From assembly GCA_037013685.1 (NCBI GenBank), contig CM072884.1:99800048-99864047 (forward strand): 64,000 nucleotides of DNA, given 5' to 3'. The stretch's first letter is position 1. Each line of letters starts with the position of its first letter. This document shows, one piece after another, positions 1 to 12,500 of the stretch. Position numbers and translations under genes: made by a program. The notes below the pieces were generated by a model that had not been told where the DNA came from, searched no databases, and saw only the letters and a list, made by a program, of their open reading frames with translations. Origin of the DNA: Acridotheres tristis. Its lineage: Eukaryota; Chordata; Aves; Passeriformes; Sturnidae.

Positions 1-2043
1 ATGGTCTCCTGAGTATATGCTAACTAAACACACCAGCTAAATATCCTGGTTTCTTATATCATGTTTGGCTTTTTCTCGCCTCCTATCTCAGTATTTTTCT
101 CTGATGTAATGCAGGCACAAAACAATCCTTTCATACTTCTTTTGATACTCTTTCCTCATGCCTAATCTTTGCTTTTCTGTATTCTCCCTTCTCTTTGGCA
201 GGGTGGCCTCCACCAGGGAGGATATTTAACTTCCCACAGTTATTTAGGAGGTATTTACCAGCTCTGTAAGACCTTTGCTAGTGACCAGGGCTGATTTTTG
301 ACCAGCTGATGTTTTCAAGACATCTGCTGAGTACCTACAGGGCTGTCAAGGGCTCCATGGAGGACCAAGATAATCAGCCAGCCATGCATGGCATGGGCAG
401 GCACTGTGCAGGGCTCTCCTCTTGCTGCAGAGCCAGCGCCCCTCATTCCTGGTGTGAAGGTGCTCTCCCACTTGGCTCTGGCTACTTGCACAGCCTAATA
501 ATCAGTGCACTCAACTGTTCTATCACATGGTGTGTTTTATAATGCTCTCCACCCCCTACACTGCTAATCTGAAATTGCCTAAACATTTATGACCCAATTT
601 AGATTTTGAAAAATATTAAGAATAATTCAAGCATCCAGAGATGAAAAGCTTCGACTGATTGCACAGCTTAGCGCTAGCTAATAATCCTGACTGAGCAGCA
701 CAAGACATCACATATATGCTTTTTAGGTAGGATTTTTTATGCTCCTAGGAAACACAAATATTGCTCCTACTTCTTAATTTTATTAACACATGTGAATTTT
801 TTCCTCGATGCTTTTTTTAAAGCTCGTTTGTTTTCACGAAGCTGCTGTTTGTGTCACACATTCATAAATCCCAAACAGCTGCCGGTTTGCTTTTTTTCCC
901 TCTCCAGCTTGTCACTCAGGCTTATGCAGCCAATCACCACGGCAGATTTTCATACAGTAAGTAAATCTCTTTAGGCAGTTTCTCTTTAATTTTCTCATTT
1001 ACTTCACTTGCAAGAGGAGGCTTATGGATCACTGAGAAAAAAATAAAGAGATTTCGGAAATTAAAAGCTAGTGATGAAATCTCGTGAAGAATCTCCATGC
1101 CCCTCCTGCCACCCCAGCTGCAGGTTTGCCATGCCCCAGCAGCCTCTGGAATTCAACCTAAGGTGCTGGCAGAAGTTAGGTCTCAATTGTGGGAAGAGCA
1201 GCACAGAAGCACACCTGAGCTCCAGCAGCACAAGCTTCCACAAGTACTGACAAAGGGCAGGGCTATGAAACACGATCAAGGCAGTGTGATTAAAAAAACC
1301 AATGTATCTGCTTGTGAACATTGAGCAAAAACCACTCCAATTCTTCCAGATTGCCATCAGCCATGCAATCTTAACCATATTGTCTTTTCTAACATATCTT
1401 GTGTTCATGTGTTCAAGTACAGAAAAATTGCTGTAATTTCAAAACACAAATTTTACAGAAAAGCTGTCAAGCAATCCAGTATTAAGATTGACAAATCTTT
1501 ATTAATAACCCAAAATTTATTAACAAACCAAATGGATCCCTGCTTTATCTCCATGTTATCCTGTCAGACTCATATAACAACTAACAAAAATCAGATGATG
1601 AAATATCCCCAAAGTCCTATGAAGAAAATGTATTCCAAGTACTAGAAATGCATTTTGGTTTCCTTTAAGAAAAAAAACCTTCACAAAATATTTACAAAAC
1701 TGAAGGACTAAGACATGGCAAAAAACATACTCCAGATACTGAAATTCATCAAGTTAAGTGGTAGTGGGATCAACATTTAAGTTACTGTAAAAATCAGCTC
1801 CAAAGCTTATTTTGGAGAGTATACCCATGTTCTCATTGCAGTGACAGTGCCATCAAAGACCTTAGAGAAATCCACTGCTGGTTCACATTGCCAAGCCTAC
1901 TTTGATTGCTCAAGTAGAGACAGATTCATGAAACAGATAAATTAAAATTATCTTGAGGGAGATTTTGGTATTTCCTTATTAAAATACAAATTTTAGTTTT
2001 ATCCTTATTTCTAGTGAAGTAAAATCATGAAACAGTTTAGCAT

Positions 2044-2285
2044 GAAAATGACCTCTAAGATCATCAAATCCATCTGTTATCCCAGCACTGCCAAGTCCAC
2101 CTCTAAACCATGTCCCTAAGTGCCATGTCTACCTGTCTTCTAAATACCTCCAGGGATGGAGACTCAAGCATTCCTTGGGCAGCCTGTTCCAGTGCTTGAC
2201 AAGTCCTTGGTGATGAAATATTTCCTAGTATCTAATCTAAAACTCCTGTGGCACAGCTAGAGGCACATCACTTGTAACCTGGGAC
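2044..2285 (-). mobile_element. CR1 LINE 3'-end fragment, 5'-truncated
   Basis: The plus strand reads as the reverse complement of the avian CR1 3' region. It contains degenerate forms of its landmark phrases in order: gacctctaagatcatcaa, cccagcactgccaagtcc, taaaccatgtccctaagtgc, ctccagggatgg, gggcagcctgttccagtgct and cctagtatctaatctaaa. The element is therefore on the minus strand, with its 3' end at about 2044 and a 5' truncation at about 2285, as is usual for CR1. Several small differences from the family sequence suggest an old, inactive copy. It shares the direction of SH3KBP1 transcription. Boundaries are approximate. Confidence 0.9.
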
Positions 2286-2490
2286 AGCATCACACTGACT
2301 GTGCCACGGCAGCTGGACAGGTGGGACAGTCACAGAGGAGATGCTCCTGCTGTGCTGGGCAGGAACCTGCTGTCACTGTCCCTGTCCCTTCAGTCACTTC
2401 AGCCAGCGAGGACAGGGAATTCTCCATGTCCTGTGTCCTGTCTGCCTGCTAGGCCTGCCCCAGGGAAGGCAGGGTGTGATTCCAGCTGTC
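2286..2490. other. GC-richer segment next to the CR1 fragment, unassigned
   Basis: Right where CR1 similarity ends, about 200 bp become richer in G and C, with repeated words such as ctgtccctgtcc and ccatgtcctgtgtcctgtctgcctgc. A chance plus-strand frame crosses it. I do not recognise it as CR1 body, LTR or exon. It could be an older repeat or simply diverged sequence. Confidence 0.35.
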
Positions 2491-3090
2491 ACATCCATTC
2501 GACAACCATTCTAATTCCAAGCTCAGCAGCTCCCAAATAAAGCATAAAAAAAGGAATACACTGGATTTACTAGCAACATTCATTTAGTGCTAAATGTTTG
2601 GGCAAAAATTGGACAAAACATAGTGAAGGGAAAGACTAAAGTGTTGAGGAATTTCTGAGATGTTTAAACTTTGTAAGAAATAAATATTACACAAAATATA
2701 AGGTACTAAAATGTCAGCCTGGGCTGGAACACTTACATAAGTCAGAGGAAAGGGAAAATCTGGGAGAAATGGAAACTACTAGAAAATCAGGATATTTGTC
2801 AACGACAACCTTTTGTCAACATGTTGCCAAGAATTTTGAGTATACACAAGCGAACTAAAAAAAATCAGGTTTTTTCTTGATGTGAAGAATAAGAAGAACT
2901 ATTCTTCATGGAATTAGCAGTGAGACATGCAAGCTATGAATAAAATTGGAAGAGAGAATCATCTGGAGAAAGCAGACTTTTTTTTCAGAAGGGAACATCA
3001 AAAAAGAAAATAAAATACAAACCCAAACCAATGGTAAAACAAGAAAGGCAAAAATACAGTTCTACTCCGAAACTTATGTCTGTGGTGACT

Positions 3091-3144
3091 AAAAGAGTAG
3101 GGACAGAGGAGAGGGGGAAGAGAGAGAGAAGTGAGTAGAGAGAC
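3091..3144 (+). repeat. Purine-rich low-complexity tract
   Basis: An almost pure A/G stretch containing agaggagagggggaagagagagagaa-like sequence, interrupted by a few pyrimidines. It would be a pyrimidine tract in the SH3KBP1 pre-mRNA. No exon follows it. Confidence 0.6.
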
Positions 3145-6100
3145 CAACCAAAAGCCATGCAGAGATATTTTAACACAGGCAAAGAATTTTCCATTTGGGG
3201 CACTAGATTTCTCACACTGTTACTGAATGGAAGTGAAATTCAGTGAGATACAGAAGTAGGGTTGACAGAATAAGATCATGGCTTAGTCACCTTTTAGCAA
3301 CTGCAGTGATCCTGAAGCCACTCTCATACTGATGAAGAAAAGTCATAAAATGGTAGAGTCATGCTTGCTCCTCTTCTGGGTGAAAGAATCATGACATTGC
3401 TTGGTCTCTTATGCACACAGTATCCTACATTAAAGGTTTCTTAGCAGCAGAACTACTGCTCTGTATTAGAGCAAACACTGTGCTGTTCCTTCCCTTGGTG
3501 CTCTCAATTAAATGGGAAAAAAGCACTAGATAGTGGAGATGGAACAAAAAGCCCAGGATAAAGCACCTTATGCTCTGCAGTCTGGCAAATACTCCACTCA
3601 GTGCACAGAAGCAGCTGTACCCACACAGACACCACTGACACAACACTGGCCCAAGTCATCTCCCCAGCTGCTCACCAGCCAAGAACACCAACTTCCTTCA
3701 GTCAGACACCATCATTGTTTTCTTGGATGGTAAAAAAGGTGACAATGAGGGAGGATAGGGCAGAACTATCAGTCCCCTTTAGTACTTGATAACACATTCA
3801 AGACCATGAAACTTAAAGACTCAAGTTCATACCTGGCAGTGACCTGTCTCTCATGCCAAGCTGTGTCCCAGCGACAAGCCTGGTGGTGACTGATTACCCC
3901 ACCATGCAAACATGACTGAACTCTCCCTGCTGGAAATGCTCACAGCTTCACAGCCTTTCCCTCTGCTCCAAGGAGGCAGGAGTTTCATATGCCCCAAAGA
4001 CAGAGGGGTTTTTATTTCATATAAAACGCTCTCAAGAAAACCAGACTTAGTTATTAGAGATGGGTTTATTTCTAACTCACACTGCTATTTGCACTCTAGG
4101 CCTGAGCCAGATAAAAAGAACATGAAGGAAACCAATATTTTCACTGAAAATGCAAAGCAGCACTTCTGGCTGTGAACATACTTATGATAAAACTCTACTC
4201 ATTGGAGTTTTTTCATTATTTTACCAAGAGTCAATAAAGCATTCAAGATTACTATAATTTAAATGTCAGACATGCTCCAGTGTATGTTTCCTTCCAAGTA
4301 CTATGCATTATTCTACCTCTTTTCTTTTTTTTCTTGAAACCATTTACAGGAGAGTTACTGTATGCTATGAGACTGTTCTTAAACACTTAAATAAAAACCT
4401 GTAGCTACTTGGCTCTATTATAATGTGTTCAGAAGCCTATTGGAATTGTATCTCAATCATCACTGCAGCCAGCTGCAAGTACATCAAGACTGCTCCCACC
4501 AACATTAGCAGCCATCTGATGCTGGGAATCTACCAACAGCTGAGCAATTTCTGCAGCTTTACCAAAATACAAGGAAGCCTGAGAGGAAGCAGGCATCCAC
4601 TGCTGCAGCCATGCTTTCCACTTAATTTTAGGGGCAAAGATGTTTCTTGCCTTTTCCTCCAAAGCAGCCAGGCCTTCAAGGCAGCACCCTTCTCCACTCT
4701 TCTCTTTTTCTACGTTTGGAAGGACTGACAACTTCAGGGAGTGCCGTGGCCCAAGTTCATCTCTCCCCTCCCTAACCTACCTTCCAAGCTGCCCCCAGTG
4801 AACTAGTGAAGAGGAAGGCTTTTGTCAGTATAAGTAAATGAGAGATTTTTTTATATTCCCCAAGGTCACAAAATGAGTAAAAAGCTATGTAATTATCTTC
4901 TATCCATGACTTGAACTGCAGCTGTGTAAACTCTTGAAGAAATACATCTGAAAAAGGCTGATCTTCTCATCTGTAAATAGGAGTTCTGTTTTCTGAGGGA
5001 GCTGATTGCTGCATAGTCTGGTCCTCTGAACATGATGGTACTTTGCAATACTGCTAAAATATGAAGCTACAGTTTAGACATCAACCCACAACTGCTCGAT
5101 TTTTCAGGTCTTTGATCAAAAGCTTTTGATTCAGAAACATACAATCACACAGATTTCATCATTACAGCTAAGATAGAAAGCAACACTAAGAACAGGAAAA
5201 AACAGGCCCCCAGAAAAGTGTATGTGAAGCTTATACTGTAGTGTCTGTTCTGAGACACACCATAATGGTGCAGGGTTTGAGAAAGTGTTATTTTTCTGGA
5301 AATCTCCATTAGAAGACATACTTCCTTACAAAATAATGATAATAATAAAAATCAATCCCAGCAGTTGACATTCGTATTCATTAAATCTCTGCTTTCCTTC
5401 TGCCCTTCTAAAGCTGGTTTTCACCAAGAAGAATGCTGAGCTGGAAAAATCGCATTATTAAGAAAGCCATGAATCCCTCTTGCTTGCACTGGGAGCTTTC
5501 ATGTGCCAGCTCTGCTGTGCTGGCAGCCCCCCATTAAATTACTGTTAACTCCATTGTAAGCATCTCTTCAGAAGTCTTTTGACAACAACTAGCCAACGTC
5601 ATCATTTAAAGAAAAACAAACCACCTTTAATGCAAACAAAACGTGTACATTGAACTTTTCAAGACATCTACCATAATAGACAAAGAGATACATGCAACAT
5701 ATAAAGGCTTCTGAATTTGAGGATTAAAGGCCTCATAGAAACACAAATCTGGAGGACAAACCCTCTGCCATTCAGCCCACCCTCACAGGGCACCCGTGGG
5801 GCCTCCAGGACTGACTGCAGTGCTGGGGCCAAGAGGTGCCAACTCTCACAAACACCAGATAAGGCCACTGGACGGGCTCTGTGATTTTCAAACCAACATT
5901 AAAAACACATCAGATCTTCATTAATACAACTCGGCATTTCGGGGAAATGAAAAAGTCATGTTAAACCAGTGTGAAAAAAGCATTTTAATAATATTAAAAT
6001 ATGTTTCTTTAGAAATTCTTGCTACATTCAGTGTCATGGAGCTGAAACCAAGACAGATCATTCTCAAAACCCAAGTTTACTTTAAGAGTTAGAAAACAGT

Positions 6101-9100
6101 TGATTTTAGAATCTTCATAAATTCTCATTAAACTTGGTAAACTATCTATGAATGAAGGAAAGCATCTCTCACATTACACTCACATTGTGCTACCTAGGAT
6201 TTCTCCAAATGATCAAGGTTTGTTACTGACAATAAGCTTAGTTACTGAGATTGAGGCATTATAGTACAAAAAAAGTGCAAAATTTGTTAAATTCTGTCAA
6301 AGAAAATGGCTATGATTTAGACAATCTGGTTAGTAATCAAGTATTCCTTGGCAGAAACATGATTTTTAAATCTGTCAATAAAACAGAATCAATCTCTCAA
6401 CAACTACCTAATACAAGATAATTTAGATATAAGAGACAGCCCAGTAGACAATAAATTTGTCTTCTGAAGCAGTCCTAGAAAAAACCCATTTTCCCTTTAC
6501 ATACTTCTTGCAAATATTTCATTGAAACATTGAAAGAAAAGCCTTAAAGGAAACCTCCCAGTCTGGCCCCTAACCCAGAAGTTTGTCCTGCTCAAATCCT
6601 TAATGAATCCCAAAAGCCCCAAGTCCTGCATGGATCATTCCCAGGTCCTGTCAGTTCTCATGCCCAAGCCACACAGAGCCTTACATCTGATAATGCCAGA
6701 TGCAACTTTCAAAGCTTAAAGAGTCAAACAGGAAAATTTTTATTTATCTGCAAGGTCCAAAGGCTCTACTAAGCCTACTCATGTCAACCCTGTATGGAAG
6801 GAAACAGGAGAGATAGTCAGAAATTAGACATTATTTCAGCTCTGGTTACACTGCTCTTTCCAGGCTGTGTTTTTTACTGGAAGGCACAACAAGAAGACAA
6901 AGTTTGTTCAAAATTTGGCCCAGGTTATTGAACCCTGCAAAAAAGAAACTGGCTGAGAATAATGAATGACCTGCAATACCCAGGACGTTAGAACAGAGGC
7001 TCTAACAGAGTGGATGCATTTTTTTTCTGTTAAATCTGTTTCAGGCTAGGTCTAATCTTTTGACTTTACATTCTGTGACTAAATAGTTTAATCAGTAATG
7101 AGGCTAAAAAGCTTTGATGAAATATTTGTACAAACAGGAAGAATGAAGTTGCTTATTGAACAAAACAATCTCTTCTGAGGATTCACTTCATTTGCAATGT
7201 TCAGTGAGCAGAATTATCGTGGAGAAATAAATATGTTCCACATCATAAAACTCTAACACTCCAATACCCAAATTAAAACTAAATTAGCCAATGCAAACAT
7301 GAAAGGTGGTGCTAGTAACAGACATGATTTATGCCTCTGATGAGCCAAGATAAAATATTTATGTAATTACTTTTTCTGTATTTAGAAAGATTATAAAAAC
7401 CTAGAACAAAACATTTGAAAGATTATTTAATGCTATTACTACTTAGATTGAAGACATCTTAGGACCAGCTTTCTAATTACAATCACTAATTACTTGGCAC
7501 TGTATGTGCATTTTTACTTCCCCTTGAAATAGCCTTCCCTGCCCTGAAAAGCTGGACTTCAGATAATACCATCAAACCAGCAGGTGAACCCAACATTCAG
7601 AATAAAAGAAAGGATGAAGCTAAGCAGTGAATCTAAAACCCACACTGTGAGCAATAATCACAGTTTTCCAGACACCTCAGCATTTCAGCAATATCTTTTC
7701 TAAGTAGAAAAAAAAAGATTCTTTCCTTTTTTTATCTCAAAATATGTCACCTTTTTAGATTAGCTTGGCTGTGTTAAACATACTTACAAACAAAACGCCT
7801 TTCAAATGATGTGAGTCTTGAAGCACTGCAAGCATGAGGGATCCTGCCACCTCACCTACATAGCTTGGCATGAACTTGGGTTTGTTAAAATTCAAACTGG
7901 GGACTTCCCACAAACAAAAGAATCTTCTGCTTTTGAAGTTACTGTTGTAGCATCACAGTTGGTGGTAACAAGAACAGGAAAAGAGAACTTTAGTGTGTAC
8001 TTTAAAAAAATAATATTTTAATATACTAATGAGATCAGCATTCGAGTGCTGGCTGTTCCACTCTCCTTGGACTAATCACACTTAGCAGCTTATTTAAGTG
8101 CTTAGCTCAAACATTTGTGTTTCAGTAATATTTCTAAAGATACCAATGAAAAGTAAGCTGCACCTGGTTCCTGAATAAACATCATCAGACTTTGTCTCCA
8201 CAGAGACCTTAATGCCCCACTGTTAATCACAGCAGCCAAGAAATGCTGTAAGATATGAATAAATGTTACAAAATTAATTATAAACGTTTAAAAGTCTTGG
8301 CCAAGGACAAGGTTCAAGCAAGAGGAACTACTCAGAGTCTATTTCCCATAATTTACTGAGTATCTAACATAATTTCAGAAAATGAACATTTATCTACTTC
8401 ATCATCAGTGTGCCCACAAGTTTTATATAACTGCTTGATATCACTCATTTGAGGAAGCAATCATGCTTCTGTGCAATGACACAAATTTTACCCCAGGCAC
8501 TTGCTGTACACATTGGAGCTATGTCAAATAGGGCTCGTTTTGCAGGACCTACCCCAGCTGCCATCCCTCATGGCCCCATGGCTTGAAACCCAGAAAGAAT
8601 CCAAACCTTCTGATTCCTATTAGTCAAGACCTACAGAGGAAAGCTTCAGGTCAGAGAAAAGCGATCCTACTGCTACACCAAGCTCTCAGCAAGCTGCTGG
8701 GACAGCCACACTCCTCCATCACCCGTCCCTGTGTGTCCTGTGGCTGCCAGATGCAAGGGGAAAGGGCAGGAGAACCATCCCTTTTAGCAGCCACCTTCCA
8801 TCCATCATGTAAAACTGCACCCTCAGCACGCACAATGTGCAAAATAATTTCTTGTATGGAATCAGCAGGTTTCCCAATCAGAGGAGGAGGCAGGATGTCC
8901 TGGGGGAAAAACTGGAGCCAAGGGAAGTAGGGAAGGGTAGGGGACAAGGAACAAAGAAAGCAGATTAGGTACAGCTATTAGGTCTGGCCAATGATGAATA
9001 ATTCATGGCTATCTCAGGACCCTTTATGGTATTGTTCTTTCTGAGGGACATATCTATTTATTTCCAGAGGCAAGAAGTAAGTACCTTTATTGCTTACATG

Positions 9101-9119
9101 CTTCTCTTTAAACACAAAA

Positions 9120-9165
9120 CATAAAAGCTTTCTTAAAGCTATCATAAAAGCCTTCTTAATGCTGG
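9120..9165. repeat. Imperfect 23-bp tandem duplication
   Basis: Two head-to-tail units start at 9120 and 9143. Both open with cataaaag and continue with cttcttaa-like sequence, differing at a few positions. It is a local duplication in intron with no coding role seen. Confidence 0.55.
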
Positions 9166-9516
9166 GCATTATTAAATGCTTACTTACTGTATTCCTCTCA
9201 GTTTCTGTATGCAAGATTACTGAAGTTACAAATGTGCAACATATCTTGTATTAAGACCCCAAAAACGGGCATCTGCATGACCAAATATTCAGTGTCAACA
9301 AAAGTCCACTGTGTTGCTCTGACAGAAAGACATATTTTTATTTTATTAAACCAGAACATATTTTCCTCTGCGTAACCTGAATTTTTTGCATAGTTATATT
9401 AGTAAACTTATTTCTAAAAATGAGCTAAAAGCTTGATTTTAGTTGTCAATCAAGAAAAAACAAAATTACCTGACTATCATGAAATGTAACTAATTTTTTC
9501 CTTTCTTTCATAGGAA

Positions 9517-9560
9517 GAAAGAGACAATCTTAAACTTTATTTTGAAAGAGACTATCTTAA
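9517..9560. repeat. 27-bp period direct repeat
   Basis: A 17-base word, gaaagagacaatcttaa, at 9517-9533 recurs at 9544-9560 with one mismatch (t for a). It appears to be a local slippage or duplication product in intron. Confidence 0.6.
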
Positions 9561-12500
9561 GCTACCACATTGCTGCTTAGAAAAATTCTGTCTTCTTGCC
9601 AATTAGGTGTATTTTTAATGACCTTAAATATTATCACTCTGTTGAGTTTTTTTTACCCATAGAGGGGAAAATAGTGAAGTTTTCATCTTAATAAGGAAGA
9701 ACTAATGATACTTACCTATCAGCTCATATTTAAAGAAAAACTTAAAATTTTTAATTCCTTCACGTGTTTCTATAGCCAAGGTCTGTAAAATATGTGTGTG
9801 CTGTTTGTAATGAAAAGTGTACAGAAAAATTCAGCAATTAATAAAACCCCACAGAAACAATTTCTGGCAACGCTAGTGACTCCCCAGCCCAGCAAAATGT
9901 TCGATTGAGTATCAGCGAGTGTCCTTCTCTATCACAGTCTGCATCCTGCTCCTTCCCCTGCTCATGGCCTCAACTCACTGGCAGGATTCTTTAACATAGC
10001 ACTTACTATTTTATCCCTTTAGGAGCCTCCTGCATCCGTTAGAGCAGCTGTTTTCCTTCACAACCCTGCCCAGATGAGTTTGCCTTGCCAATTGCTCAGC
10101 TAAAGAAAGTGCTCTGGACAATTACCTCCTGCACCAGGATGAGCATTTAAAGATGTTGTAAGAGAGAAAAGCAGGAGAATTATTTTGGCAAAAGGGCCAC
10201 GCTCCAGTAACTGCCTATAAATACAGTCAGGGTTAAATTAACTGTCTCGTGGCTACCCTGAGGATTGGGCAGTATTAAATACCCTGCATAAGGGCCACAT
10301 TCTGTGCTCTTACAGGGACAAACACACAGAGCACCACTGCACCAGTAAGCAAAGGACATGATGAAAGAGACTGTCAAGACTGAATCTCATTGAATTGTTT
10401 CTTTATACTCTTCTACTCACCTGTACTTACTAGTCTGTCTTATCACTTGACTGCATATGCTTCAGGGCAGGAAGTGGCTAAATGTGCAGCATTTTGAACC
10501 ACAAAACTTGCAAATCTCGCAATAAATTATTAATAATAACACCAAAAGCAAATACAAGCTTTGTAAAAAGTGACTGCCATTATGCTTACTTTTAAAACTA
10601 GGTTTGTGGCTCTTTGCCCCCCAGCACAAAATTAAGCTCTACAAATTGGATTGCCATTAAATATCTCATTGAATATCTAGACCAGATAAATGGTCATGTA
10701 AGTTTTTCATTAGTAATTATCCTGTTGTGCTTTTCACAATACCAATGCAGTAACTTTACCAGTACTATTTGAATAGCATCAGCAAAAGCACCATATAAAT
10801 TCAGAATTAACAGAACTGCTGCTGATATCAGTGCTGTCCATTGATAATAAGGGTTCAGGTGAGGATATCTTTCTATTGCTGCCAGCTTTTCAAATTTGCA
10901 ATTATTTTTGAAGCAGCTAATTTTATTTATCCAGACCGTATTCACTCCTGGTAACAAAGTGGTCTTTACTGCCTGCAGCTCAGGCAGGTTGATGCACTAA
11001 AATGAAATCTTACATCCTTGCAAGTAAAACTGCTTTTGAATGAGTGCACAGCTGCCAGTGTGTGCTTGATGTATTTGCTTTGAAATTATGTAGCTATTTC
11101 TATTGATTCCTCACACAGGTAATTTTCTGTGTGCTGGTGAAGTCTTCAGAATCCTAAGCATTTTGTCATAATTTATCAAAGCTATTAATAAATTTGTAGA
11201 AAAGTAGCTTACAATAACTACATCTAAGAGGGCTGCATTATAAAAAAGAAAAATAAAATTTTCATGATGACCGTTGAAAATGTCACATGAATCTTCTGCT
11301 GCTTAGAAGAAATGGTATTTATTACAAATACAATCTTCAAAATTAATATCTGAGCATGATAAAAGACCTGTTTGCCACTCTCCTTCAGCTGCAGGGTGCA
11401 GTCATTACCATTGTTCTTGCCTATACCAAATGCTCTTAGGAATATTTTGATGACACGAAAAAAAAATACCTAAGGAACATACATGTTTGACAATACAAAG
11501 TAATCTACATTGTCAATCTCATGGCCTCTTGCCATTCATAATTTTAACCTTATGAAGATATCTAATCATCAAAATGCACAACCATCACCTTAACTGTACA
11601 AGTGAAGTTATTGTATTTTGCTTTTTATTCTCTTTCTTTCAAAGGTGTGTTTTTCTTAGACTCCTCTTTTTGCAAAGCAAAGGTACCAGGTCTATTAGTT
11701 TATTGCCTTGAAGATGAAGTTTTTTACCTTCTGTTACAATTCTGACCAATATTTTCAGGGTTTTTACATTATTCTGCATGAAGGAATTAAAAGACTACCA
11801 TTTGCCCAATTTTACTTCCACTTATTAATAAATAAAACCTTTTCTAGGTATTTACAAGGGTATTTACTTCACTGGGGAAAAGAAGAAAAAAACCTTTTCC
11901 AGAAATTTTCGAAATAGATGTATGTGAAGTTTCTGCTTTTCTTCAGTCTTTTAGGTACATTTTAACTAAGATATGTTTGGACTGTATCTCATAGTGTATG
12001 TTTTCCAAATAATTGGTAATTATTTTTTGGTTATCAGTTTTGCATAACGCTATACTTCACCCTGTATCTCCCCAAATACATACCATTCTGACCTGTAAGT
12101 GACCAGCCTCTACTGACTTTCTTCACTTAAATAAACCTTTCCAGCACATTCTCTGTGTGATTAGGGAGATCACTTGTGATTCAGCAGATCTGTTCAAAGC
12201 ATTCTTTAGCTATTTCAAAGAAACCACAGATATTCAAAATCTCTTATCACAGAGACCTATTGAAAAGTTCTGACCAGCTTGTCATTCAAGATCTCAACAT
12301 CCATCAACAGAGTGAGAACTTTGAAACAGAGTCTGCAAAGGCCATGACAAAAAAAAGTTTGCTCTTTGTATTAGAGACATATTTTATGATCTTGATTTTA
12401 TGACCCTGACAAAGAGACTTTTATAACTAATTCAACTGAATAAAAGAGAGAAATCTGCCATACTCTTATCCATTTTATCTGTGATACTTTGAATATGGCG

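Noticed and set aside
4453..4731. 92-codon minus-strand frame with an alanine-rich, helical-looking peptide
   Set aside because: I considered a retroviral or processed-gene remnant, but no motif, poly(A) tail or flanking LTR supports this, and the opposite strand is open too.
5690..5870. Possible third CR1 fragment
   Set aside because: A few words (cctcatagaaacacaaat, ctctgccattcagcccac) feel repeat-like, but the ordered CR1 landmark phrases are missing.
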